A DNA stretch of 32,324 nt from Bacteroidales bacterium (lineage in GTDB: Bacteria > Bacteroidota > Bacteroidia > Bacteroidales > WCHB1-69). A program made the translations under genes and the position numbers. The number at the start of each line of letters is the position of its first letter. Positions within the stretch are counted from its first letter, which is position 1. Below the pieces are notes generated by a model that was not told the origin of the DNA, did no database searches, and worked only from the letters and a program-made list of their open reading frames with translations. Positions 22,897 through 29,880 of this stretch are shown in pieces. The DNA lies in the NCBI GenBank assembly GCA_028703095.1, contig JAQVNO010000013.1:1-32324 (forward strand). The letters are read 5' to 3'.

Positions 22897-24351
22897 ATGC
22901 GAAGGAGATTCATTGTCAATATAATCATCTTAGTAGGGCTTAATTTACTGATAAAGCCTTTTTGGATTTTCGGCATAGATAGAACCGTGCAAAACATAGT
23001 AGATGCCCAAACCTATGGTTTGTATTTTGCGTTGTTTAATTTTACCTTCTTGTTCAATATTATGTTGGATATGGGAATTACCAATTTTAATAACAGAAGT
23101 GTTGCTCGGCATAACGATTTTATCAAGGAAAGCTTCTCTCGCATATTTTCACTGAAAATTATATTGTTCGTTTTTTATTTCGTCTTCATGCTGCTGATCG
23201 GTGTTTTTATCGGTTATGATAGCATACAACTTCATATGCTCTTTTTTCTCTTGATAAATCAGTTTTTATCAGGATTTATATTATATCTTCGTTCAAATAT
23301 ATCCGGATTATTAATGTTTAAAACCGATAGTGTTTTATCGGTAATCGACAGGGTAATCATGATAGTATTTTGCAGCTTGCTTTTATGGGGAAATGTAACA
23401 AGTAAACCCTTCGAAATTATGTGGTTTATTTATATACAAACTTTTGCCTATGCCGTTACGGTACTGCTGGCATTGAGTATAGTGTTGCGTAAATCTTCCT
23501 TTCAACGTCCATTTATCGATATGGCTTTTTTTAAATCTATTTTTAAACAAAGTTTTCCTTTTGCTCTTTTGCACTTTTTTACCAGTTTTCATAATCGCAT
23601 CGATACCGTTTTAATGGAACGTATATTACCCATTGAATCAGGTGCTCAACAAGCAGGTATCTATGCCTCGGCTTTTCGTTTATTGGATGCAGGTATTATC
23701 ATCGCTTATTTGATGTCAGTAATATGTATGCCCCTGTTTTCTAATATGATTGCAAACAAGCAAAAAGTAAATGAAATTGTAAAAACTTCTTTTATACTTT
23801 TATTTATCTATGGAAGTATTATTGCTGTAGGATCATTTTTCTATAGCGACGAACTCATGAACCTATTGTACGTAAATCATGTGTCTGATTCTTCAGCAGT
23901 GTATAAAATTTTAATGTTGAGTATTTTACCCATTACTTTAACCTATGTTTTCGGTTCTTTGCTTACGGCTAACGGTAATTTAAAAGAACTAAATATTATT
24001 GCTGTTATCGCAGTTTGTATGAACCTTTTTTTAAATGTAATCTTTATTCCAAAATACGGCGCCATCGGCTCTGCCTATGTTAGCCTGATAACCCAATTTT
24101 TTATTATCATCAGTGAGATTTATTTGACAATTAAGATATTTAAATTTAAATGGGAGTCTGGCTTTCTTATTAAATTAGGCATATTTACAGCGGGAGTGAT
24201 CGCCTGGAATGTGATAAGTATTCACTTGCCCTTGCATTGGGCTTGGTGCTTCTGTATTATGTTAGCGGGATCCTTAGTAAGCGTGTTTATCTCTCGATTA
24301 ATAAAAATTAAAGAAGTATTGGCTTTGTTTCATATGAAATTCAACTCCTGA
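22897..24351 (+). CDS. Polysaccharide/lipid-linked oligosaccharide flippase (Wzx/MATE-like)
   Basis: This 484-residue integral membrane protein has about 12-14 predicted helices and belongs to the polysaccharide transport (PST) branch of the MOP superfamily. It shows the usual N-terminal layout: helix 1 with 'IIILVGLNLLIKPFWIFGIDR', 'YGLYFALFNFTFLFNIMLDMGI' for helix 2, and the family-typical 'SFPFALLHFFTSFHNRIDTVLMERI' in the middle, where Asp and Arg face the substrate cavity. Such proteins flip undecaprenyl-linked sugars across the inner membrane for O-antigen or exopolysaccharide. No glycosyltransferases or polymerases are close by, so it is an orphan flippase here. Its 3' end overlaps the convergent PAS gene by 11 bp. 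Confidence 0.87.
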   Translation: MRRRFIVNIIILVGLNLLIKPFWIFGIDRTVQNIVDAQTYGLYFALFNFTFLFNIMLDMGITNFNNRSVARHNDFIKESFSRIFSLKIILFVFYFVFMLLIGVFIGYDSIQLHMLFFLLINQFLSGFILYLRSNISGLLMFKTDSVLSVIDRVIMIVFCSLLLWGNVTSKPFEIMWFIYIQTFAYAVTVLLALSIVLRKSSFQRPFIDMAFFKSIFKQSFPFALLHFFTSFHNRIDTVLMERILPIESGAQQAGIYASAFRLLDAGIIIAYLMSVICMPLFSNMIANKQKVNEIVKTSFILLFIYGSIIAVGSFFYSDELMNLLYVNHVSDSSAVYKILMLSILPITLTYVFGSLLTANGNLKELNIIAVIAVCMNLFLNVIFIPKYGAIGSAYVSLITQFFIIISEIYLTIKIFKFKWESGFLIKLGIFTAGVIAWNVISIHLPLHWAWCFCIMLAGSLVSVFISRLIKIKEVLALFHMKFNS

Positions 24352-24664
24352 TATAATGAGGCATATCGAAAGGAATTGGGAGTGAATATTCTATTAAACC
24401 GGCAATTTTTCCGTTAGCATACCAAGGTGTTTGATAAATGAGTTTTTTAATCCCTTTCTTTTCAATGGTGTACGCATTGTTTTCTCCTGTTGCCAGTAAT
24501 TTTTTTATCATTTCTTGCGCTTTGGGCGGATGACAGGCAAAAAGATTATTTCCTGTTTTATCACCAAAGGTGTTAATCGCTCTCCGATTCATATACAGAA
24601 TGCAGCCTTCTTTATTGCAAACCGTTATACTACCTTCCTGTTCCTGAAAAAAATCTGTTTTCAT
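24341..24664 (-). CDS. Small stand-alone PAS-domain protein
   Basis: The product (107 residues from ATG 24664) is essentially a single PAS domain: 'GSITVCNKEGCILYMNRRAINTFGDKTGNNLFACHPPKAQEMIKKLL' is the Aβ-Bβ and helical part, and 'LIYQTPWYANGKIAGLIEYSLPIPFDMP' the last strands. No effector domain is attached, so it may sense a ligand or redox state and act on a partner, or act by dimerisation. I use ATG 24664; the frame can be extended to a TTG at 24673 but the -7 spacing fits the ATG better. It has its own -7 element at 24685-24692 and overlaps the flippase gene end by 11 bp. Confidence 0.85.
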   Translation of the reverse strand: MKTDFFQEQEGSITVCNKEGCILYMNRRAINTFGDKTGNNLFACHPPKAQEMIKKLLATGENNAYTIEKKGIKKLIYQTPWYANGKIAGLIEYSLPIPFDMPHYIRS

Positions 24665-24684
24665 ACTTTTCAAATTAGTTGTTG

Positions 24685-24692
24685 CAAAATTA
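24685..24692 (-). promoter_or_regulatory. -7 promoter element of the PAS gene
   Basis: The minus strand reads TAATTTTG followed by CA, 20 bp upstream of the ATG at 24664. Confidence 0.65.
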
Positions 24693-24818
24693 CATATAAT
24701 TTATCAATAAAGCAGGCAATACAATAATAATGTTATTTTTTTTAACGAAGAATTTTATATTTTAATTCGCTTGCTTTGAAATACATAGTAAGAACGTAAC
24801 CACAAACTTAAAAATTAA

Positions 24819-24852
24819 AAAAAATAAAGTATACTATTAAAAAATAAAGTAT
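24819..24852. repeat. Direct repeat overlapping the Omp28-like promoter
   Basis: The 14-mer AAAAAATAAAGTAT occurs at 24819-24832 and again at 24839-24852, a 20-bp spacing. The second copy runs into the -7 element of the following gene. Confidence 0.7.
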
Positions 24853-24857
24853 TTTTG
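24850..24857 (+). promoter_or_regulatory. -7 promoter element of the Omp28-like gene
   Basis: TATTTTTG followed by CA, 28 bp before the ATG at 24886. Confidence 0.7.
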
Positions 24858-24885
24858 CAAAATAAAATAATTTAAATCTGAATTT

Positions 24886-25665
24886 ATGAAAAAGTATTTT
24901 TTAGTAATGTTGAGTACATTAATGGTATTAGTTTTTAATAGTTGTAATAAAGAGGAGTTACAAAAAGAATTAAAACCTCAGGAGAAACAAAATGGATTAT
25001 GTTATATGTATACATCCACTTTAAATCCTGCATGTAGTTGGGGAGAAGAGCAATTATCTGGGCAGGCTAAAGACGTACGTGGTTATATTTCTGTAGGGAT
25101 TCATTCTCCAAACCAATCAGATCCTATGGAAATTTCCGAAGCCTTATTTAATTCTTTTATTGAAGATCGCCCAACTCCAACGCCTTATGGTTATCCATCA
25201 TATATTGTTGGGGATAAATCTTGTTCAAATTGTCATGTTCCGGTTAGTATGGATAATATCATGTCACGAACATGTAATATTGCAATGGCAGCCAGAGATA
25301 CCATTATCAATAAAAAAATGACTGTAACTGTGAAAACGAAAAACTTAACTCAACTTGAAAATGTTGATTACTATATGGTTGTTTACGTGCTTGAAGATAA
25401 TTTAGTTTATCCTCAAAATAGTGAGACGGGTATTATTTCAAATTTTGTTCATGATTGTGTTCTACGTAAAACAAGTTCGGGAAATATATATTATGGAGAA
25501 AAGGTTTTTACCGGAGGTGCTGCTAATAAAGAATTTAATAAAGAATTTACAATTGATGTTACAGGATGTAATCCAAATTTTACTTATGCTTTAGTAGTTA
25601 TTTATAAAAAAGGAAATGAATCAACACCCAAATATTTATTTGAAAATGCTTTTTGGACTCGCTAA
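24886..25665 (+). CDS. Omp28-related lipoprotein with CxxCH motif
   Basis: The 259-residue protein has a lipoprotein signal (lipobox Cys20, LVFNSC). The C-terminal half resembles the Omp28 family of outer-membrane proteins known from Porphyromonas: 'VDYYMVVYVLEDNLVYPQNSE', 'NFVHDCVLRKTSSGNIYYGE' and a final 'NFTYALVVIYKKGNE' strand follow the same order as the usual C-terminal domain. The N-terminal domain of that family is often thioredoxin-like. Here the usual N-terminal CxxC is not at its expected place. Instead residues 113-117 read CSNCH, directly after 'YPSYIVGDK', which corresponds to the strand normally following the active-site half. CxxCH can also bind c-type heme, but a single site in this fold is not proof. 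It is likely anchored in the outer membrane. Function unknown. Confidence 0.82.
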   Translation: MKKYFLVMLSTLMVLVFNSCNKEELQKELKPQEKQNGLCYMYTSTLNPACSWGEEQLSGQAKDVRGYISVGIHSPNQSDPMEISEALFNSFIEDRPTPTPYGYPSYIVGDKSCSNCHVPVSMDNIMSRTCNIAMAARDTIINKKMTVTVKTKNLTQLENVDYYMVVYVLEDNLVYPQNSETGIISNFVHDCVLRKTSSGNIYYGEKVFTGGAANKEFNKEFTIDVTGCNPNFTYALVVIYKKGNESTPKYLFENAFWTR

Positions 25666-25796
25666 TTTTTTTTTACATCTTGATATATCAAAAAATTAAT
25701 ATATAACAATTTGTAATAATTTTCTGTAAAGTAAACAATCGTAAATATGGTTTTAGAATTAGTAAGTTGAGTAATAATAATTAAAAAAAAAGTCTT

Positions 25797-26417
25797 ATGA
25801 AAAGCAAAGTAATCATTTTTTTAGTGTCATTGTTGTTTGTAAAAGTTAACGGAATAGCGCAGGAGTTTAGTTTCCCTTTAAATGCGAAAGGGAATATTGA
25901 ATATGCGGAAAGTCTTGATTCCAAATTAAATAAACAAGAGCTATTCGAAAAAGCAAAAAGTTGGGTTATCAGTATGTCGTCAGGGAATTATAAAGATGTT
26001 GTTATTGACGAAGAAAAAGAAACAGGCATAATCACGGTCAGAGCGGGTTTAGATGGACATACAACTTACAATCCTTTCTCGGGGACTACGCAAGAAACCA
26101 TCTTATTTACCCTGAGAATCAAATGTGAGGATAATAAATATTCCTATACCATAAGTGATTTCACCCTGTCAAAAATATATGCCGGATATGGAGTGAATCG
26201 TTCCTCTAAAGCCATGACGGAATCATACAAAAATTATTTAAAAGCAAAAGAAGATTTGGCATCTGTCCCCAATGATCCCAATAAATCAAAAAAAGAAAAG
26301 AAAGACTTGATTGATGATTTAGAAGATGATATTGAAGATTATGAAGATTCATTAGAAAGAGCATACAATGAACTGAATACAATGATAGCTTCTTTTAAAG
26401 CAAAAATGCAAGAATAA
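25797..26417 (+). CDS. Secreted DUF4468-domain protein with charged coiled-coil tail
   Basis: This 206-residue protein has a Sec signal peptide (about 1-21, ending NGIAQ). The next 115 residues (FSFPLNAKGNIEYAESLDSKL... 'AKSWVISMSSGNYKDVVIDEEKETGIITVRAGL' ... 'ETILFTLRIKCEDNKYSYTISDF') match the DUF4468 pattern found across Bacteroidota: KxLf.ka..Wi, followed by a strand, i.e. a TBP-like alpha/beta fold. After about residue 140 comes a highly charged, probably coiled helical tail (Lys, Asp and Glu rich, with 'DLEDDIEDYEDSLERAYNEL'). Role unknown; DUF4468 proteins are exported and usually encoded near other envelope genes. The 131-bp upstream gap has no clear -7 element, so it might be transcribed from the Omp28-like gene. 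Confidence 0.85.
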   Translation: MKSKVIIFLVSLLFVKVNGIAQEFSFPLNAKGNIEYAESLDSKLNKQELFEKAKSWVISMSSGNYKDVVIDEEKETGIITVRAGLDGHTTYNPFSGTTQETILFTLRIKCEDNKYSYTISDFTLSKIYAGYGVNRSSKAMTESYKNYLKAKEDLASVPNDPNKSKKEKKDLIDDLEDDIEDYEDSLERAYNELNTMIASFKAKMQE

Positions 26418-26539
26418 TAGCAATCAGTAAGGAATTATAAAACAAACCATATAATTTTACCCCTAAAAAGATTAGGATTTAATAACATTTTATTGTTATA
26501 AATTATTTTAATTTTTATAGGATGTTGATAATAATATTG

Positions 26540-26547
26540 TATTTTTG
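26540..26547 (+). promoter_or_regulatory. -7 promoter element of the exbB-exbD-tonB-folC operon
   Basis: TATTTTTG followed by CA, 25 bp before the exbB ATG at 26573. No other such element occurs up to 29792. Confidence 0.7.
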
Positions 26548-26572
26548 CATTCAAAATTAAATCATAAACTCT

Positions 26573-27283
26573 ATGTTGCAATATATCCTATTACAAGCAG
26601 AAACTGTTACAGAAACTACGTTACAAACAGTAGAAAATGTGATTCCTCACGAAGAAAAAATGAATATTTTATCCTTGCTTTTTTCACCGGGAACCATCTG
26701 GATTACGATTCCTTTATTGATATCCATTGGTGTAATTGTTTACATCTTTGTTGAACGGTATTTAACGCTCAAAAAAGCTTCCAAGCATGATGTGAATTTC
26801 ATGAATAATATACGCGATTTCATGCACAATGATCGCTTGGATTCTGCACTCACATTGTGTAAAAATACTAATTCCCCCTTGGCACGTATGATAGAAAAAG
26901 GCATCTCTCGCTTAGGGAAACCCTTACACGATATCAGCGAGACCATTAATAATGTCGGGCAATTGGAAGTGGCCAGATTGGAAAAAGGAATCAATATTGT
27001 GGCAACGCTATCAAGCATTGCTCCTATGTTAGGGTTCTTCGGAACGGTTACCGGTATGATAGTGGCATTTAACGATATGGCTCATAGCGGAAATAATCTC
27101 GAAATTGCCGATTTGGCAAGCGGAATCTATACTGCTTTAATTACTACTGCCAGTGGCTTATTAGTTGGTATTGTCGGTTATCTTTGCTATAATATTTTAG
27201 TCTCAAAAGTAAGTGAAGTCGTAGTGCTGCTCGAAGCCAAAGCAACCGAATTTATGGATTTGTTACATGAACCTGTGAAATAA
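26573..27283 (+). CDS. exbB: ExbB/TolQ-family proton channel subunit
   Basis: This inner-membrane protein forms, with ExbD, the proton-driven motor that energises TonB. The 236-residue product has three predicted helices (about 40-60, 142-168 and 185-208). The region 'ARLEKGINIVATLSSIAPMLGFFGTVTGMIVAFNDMA' (134-170) contains the family hallmark LG..GTV.G, and 'IYTALITTASGLLVGIVGYLCYN' is the third helix with its conserved Thr residues. An N-terminal periplasmic extension of about 35 residues precedes helix 1, as in other Bacteroidota. The gene is followed by exbD after 12 bp. Confidence 0.94.
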   Translation: MLQYILLQAETVTETTLQTVENVIPHEEKMNILSLLFSPGTIWITIPLLISIGVIVYIFVERYLTLKKASKHDVNFMNNIRDFMHNDRLDSALTLCKNTNSPLARMIEKGISRLGKPLHDISETINNVGQLEVARLEKGINIVATLSSIAPMLGFFGTVTGMIVAFNDMAHSGNNLEIADLASGIYTALITTASGLLVGIVGYLCYNILVSKVSEVVVLLEAKATEFMDLLHEPVK

Positions 27284-27295
27284 ACGTCAGTAATT

Positions 27296-27721
27296 ATGGC
27301 AATAAGAATACAAAATAAACGCGGTATTGAGTTTAACTTGTCAACACAAGCTGACTTGGTATTTCTCTTGCTGATTTTTTTTATGATAACATCTACCTTT
27401 GTCAGCCCCAATGCCATCAAATTGCTATTGCCGGAGAGTAGCAGTAAAACAATGGCAAAGCAAAATTTTGAAGTCTATATAGACGAAAATTTAGAGTATG
27501 CTATTAAAGAAGGGAAGGATTTAATGGCTGTTGAAGAGGATTTGTTGCAATCGGCTGTGCAAGAAAGATTAGTAAAACATCCCGATGATGCTTCTGTCGT
27601 TGTGCGAGCCGATAAATCAGTTCCTGTACAAAACATCGTCTATATCATCGATGCCGTTAACGGGGTGAACGAAATGTATAATCGCAAACACAAAGTCATA
27701 TTGGCAACAGCCAAGAAATAA
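27296..27721 (+). CDS. exbD: ExbD/TolR-family proton channel subunit
   Basis: The 141-residue product is a single-pass inner-membrane protein. Residues 20-37 (ADLVFLLLIFFMITSTFV) form the membrane helix and contain the conserved Asp20, which corresponds to the proton-carrying Asp of ExbD. The periplasmic part (about 40-141) includes 'VVVRADKSVPVQNIVYIIDAVNG', matching the C-terminal fold of ExbD/TolR. The first 19 residues are cytoplasmic. It lies 12 bp after exbB and 17 bp before the TonB-like gene. Confidence 0.94.
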   Translation: MAIRIQNKRGIEFNLSTQADLVFLLLIFFMITSTFVSPNAIKLLLPESSSKTMAKQNFEVYIDENLEYAIKEGKDLMAVEEDLLQSAVQERLVKHPDDASVVVRADKSVPVQNIVYIIDAVNGVNEMYNRKHKVILATAKK

Positions 27722-27738
27722 TAATTAGGTAAAATTCT

Positions 27739-28494
27739 ATGGCTTACTATAAAGAACAGCTTCAGGATAAGGATGAAAAGAAAAATCGTACGATTGCTAT
27801 CTGTAGTGTGATGGCAGTGTATGTTATCTTGGTTTTTTGTTTTATCTTCTTAGGACTTACCTATCAAGTTCCTCCTCCTCCTGAATATGGCATTGAAGTA
27901 GATATGAGCGGTGGTGGTGGAGGTGGCAGCAGCGGTAGTAATTCCGCAATACCAACCACAGCAACAACTACTGCTTCTAAGCCTTCTCAAAAAATTCATA
28001 CGCAACGTACAGATCCTACTACTGCCGTTACATCAGGAAATGAGAATAATACTCAAACTGAACCCGCTCCAACCATAAACGAAAATGCAATGTTCAAACC
28101 GAGAGCCAAGCAAGGAGAGGGCGGTGAAGGTACGGGAATAGGTCCCGGGAAAGGAAGTGGCATCGGACCAGGTACAGGCAAGGGCACCGGCGGTGGCAAT
28201 GGCGATGGTGATGGTCCCGGTGACGGAGATTTCTGGTTGGACGGCAGACCGGTTATCAAAAAAGCCTTCCCCAGATCAAAGAATAACCTCGAAGGCGTTG
28301 TAGTCGTCGAATTCAGAGCTGATAAAACGGGTACCGTTATCTATGCCAAAGCAGGGGTGAAAGGTACTACCATTGCCGACGCAGATGTTTGGAGAGAATG
28401 TGAAAAAGCAGCCAAAGAATCTAAGTTTAAATCTAAAGCAGATGCCGCTGCCGAAGAAAAGGGTGTAATAAGATACAGGTTCATAATCCAATAA
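27739..28494 (+). CDS. TonB-family energy transducer with Gly-rich linker
   Basis: This 251-residue protein carries a cytoplasmic N-terminus, a single membrane helix (about 22-44, 'TIAICSVMAVYVILVFCFIFLGLTY'), a short Pro stretch (VPPPPEYG) and a long low-complexity linker. The linker has poly-Gly/Ser (GGGGGGSSGS), a Thr/Ser/Asn part and then a strongly Gly-rich part (about 130-165). The C-terminal 85 residues fit the Bacteroidota TonB C-terminal domain: 'GVVVVEFRADKTGTVIYAKAGVKGTTIADADVWRECEKAAKESKF', then 'GVIRYRFIIQ'. The linker is Gly rather than Pro/Lys rich, so the periplasm-spanning behaviour may be different from that of classical TonB. Partners are ExbB and ExbD, encoded just upstream. 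folC starts 2 bp after its stop. Confidence 0.88.
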   Translation: MAYYKEQLQDKDEKKNRTIAICSVMAVYVILVFCFIFLGLTYQVPPPPEYGIEVDMSGGGGGGSSGSNSAIPTTATTTASKPSQKIHTQRTDPTTAVTSGNENNTQTEPAPTINENAMFKPRAKQGEGGEGTGIGPGKGSGIGPGTGKGTGGGNGDGDGPGDGDFWLDGRPVIKKAFPRSKNNLEGVVVVEFRADKTGTVIYAKAGVKGTTIADADVWRECEKAAKESKFKSKADAAAEEKGVIRYRFIIQ

Positions 28495-28496
28495 TA

Positions 28497-29792
28497 ATGA
28501 CTTATAACCAAAGTATCCGCTTTTTATACGAAAGCTTGCCTATGTATCAACGTATCGGTGCGGCTGCTTATAAGGCTAATCTTAACAATACCATCAATTT
28601 ATTGAACCACTTTCACAACCCTCAACACCAATTTAAAGCCATTCATATCGCCGGTACCAACGGCAAAGGTTCTCTCTCGCATAACCTGGCTTCGATATTG
28701 CAGGAAAAAGGATATATTGTCGGCTTGTATACTTCCCCACACTTAAAAACATTCCGTGAACGTATTCGTATCAACGGACAAATGATAGATGAAAAATACA
28801 TCTGTCAGTTTGTGGAAAATAATCGGGATGTTTTCAATAAAATTCAACCTTCTTTTTTCGAAATGACCGTTGCCATGGCTTTTAAGTATTTCTCTGATAA
28901 AAAAGTTGACATCGCTGTTGTTGAAGTCGGGATGGGTGGGAGATTGGACTCTACCAACCTAATCAATCCTGATTTGACGATCATTAGCAATATCGACTAC
29001 GACCATATGCAATTTCTGGGGAATACATTGCCGGAAATAGCCAAAGAAAAAGCAGGCATTATCAAAGAAAATGTACCCGTTGTTATCGGAGAAACGCATG
29101 CCGAAACGGAAAAAGTTTTTACGTCCGTAGCAGCAGCTTGCAATGCACCGATAGTGTTTGCCGACCAACACTTTTCGCTTAGTCGGGTAAAAAGAATCCG
29201 TAAAAAAAGCAATCCTCTTCTGACTTTTGACATCATACACCAAAACCAAACCTATATTCAACAGTGTGTATCGCCCTTAACGGGAATGTATCAGGATAAA
29301 AATTTTGTTACCCTTGCCGCTGCTTTCGCGATACTAAAAGAAAAAATGGATCTTTCCGAAAAGCATTTTAAAAAAGGGATCAAACGTTGCATCTGCAATA
29401 CGGGCTTAAAAGGCAGATGGCAGCGTTTGCAAAGTAAGCCTTTGTGTATTGCCGATATCGGGCATAATGAAGCAGGCATTCGCATGAATGTAAATCAGTT
29501 AAAAACAATATCTTTTGATAAACTCCATTTTGTCTTGGGAGTGGTAAACGATAAAGATATCGATAAAATGCTTGCCCTTTTACCCAAAGACGCAAGGTAT
29601 TATTTTTGCAAAGCAAATATCCCCAGGGGCTTAAAGCCGAATATGCTGAAAAAGAAAGCAAAACAATATGGGTTGCAAGGAAGTTGTTACCCAAGCGTTA
29701 AAGAGGCTTATAAACAAGCAAAAACTAATGCAGATAGTAAGGATGTGGTCTTTGTGGGAGGAAGTGCTTTTACCGTCGCTGAAGTGATTTAA
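28497..29792 (+). CDS. folC: Folylpolyglutamate synthase / dihydrofolate synthase
   Basis: FolC adds glutamate to dihydropteroate and/or folates in the cytoplasm. The 431-residue length fits the bifunctional enzyme. It has the ATP-binding loop GTNGKGS at 53-59 and the family motifs 'GLYTSPHLKTFRERIRING' (73-92), 'VEVGMGGRLDSTN' and 'SNIDYDHMQFLGNTLPEIAKEKAGIIK', and an Mur-ligase-like C-terminal domain (about 295-431, 'LKGRWQRLQSKPLCIADIGHNEAGI'). It starts 2 bp after the tonB stop, so the genes are translationally linked. It has no own promoter. Folate cofactor supplied here feeds PurN, encoded elsewhere in this window. Confidence 0.95.
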   Translation: MTYNQSIRFLYESLPMYQRIGAAAYKANLNNTINLLNHFHNPQHQFKAIHIAGTNGKGSLSHNLASILQEKGYIVGLYTSPHLKTFRERIRINGQMIDEKYICQFVENNRDVFNKIQPSFFEMTVAMAFKYFSDKKVDIAVVEVGMGGRLDSTNLINPDLTIISNIDYDHMQFLGNTLPEIAKEKAGIIKENVPVVIGETHAETEKVFTSVAAACNAPIVFADQHFSLSRVKRIRKKSNPLLTFDIIHQNQTYIQQCVSPLTGMYQDKNFVTLAAAFAILKEKMDLSEKHFKKGIKRCICNTGLKGRWQRLQSKPLCIADIGHNEAGIRMNVNQLKTISFDKLHFVLGVVNDKDIDKMLALLPKDARYYFCKANIPRGLKPNMLKKKAKQYGLQGSCYPSVKEAYKQAKTNADSKDVVFVGGSAFTVAEVI

Positions 29793-29852
29793 TACAATGA
29801 CTCTTCCTCACGCTTTATCAACTAAACCGAAAAGATGCATTATTTTTTTTAT

Positions 29853-29860
29853 TACTTTTG
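29853..29860 (+). promoter_or_regulatory. -7 promoter element of the C10 protease gene
   Basis: TACTTTTG, a perfect TAnnTTTG match, 20 bp before the ATG at 29881. Unlike most others here it is followed by TA, not CA. Confidence 0.65.
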
Positions 29861-29880
29861 TATCATAAAAAATATTCACT

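Noticed and set aside
25680-25691. 12-bp palindrome TTGATATATCAA after the Omp28-like gene
   Set aside because: AT-only core of short length is expected by chance in such AT-rich DNA.
28053-28259. Antisense frame opposite the Gly-rich TonB linker
   Set aside because: Pro/Ser-rich translation is simply the complement of Gly codons; no independent evidence.
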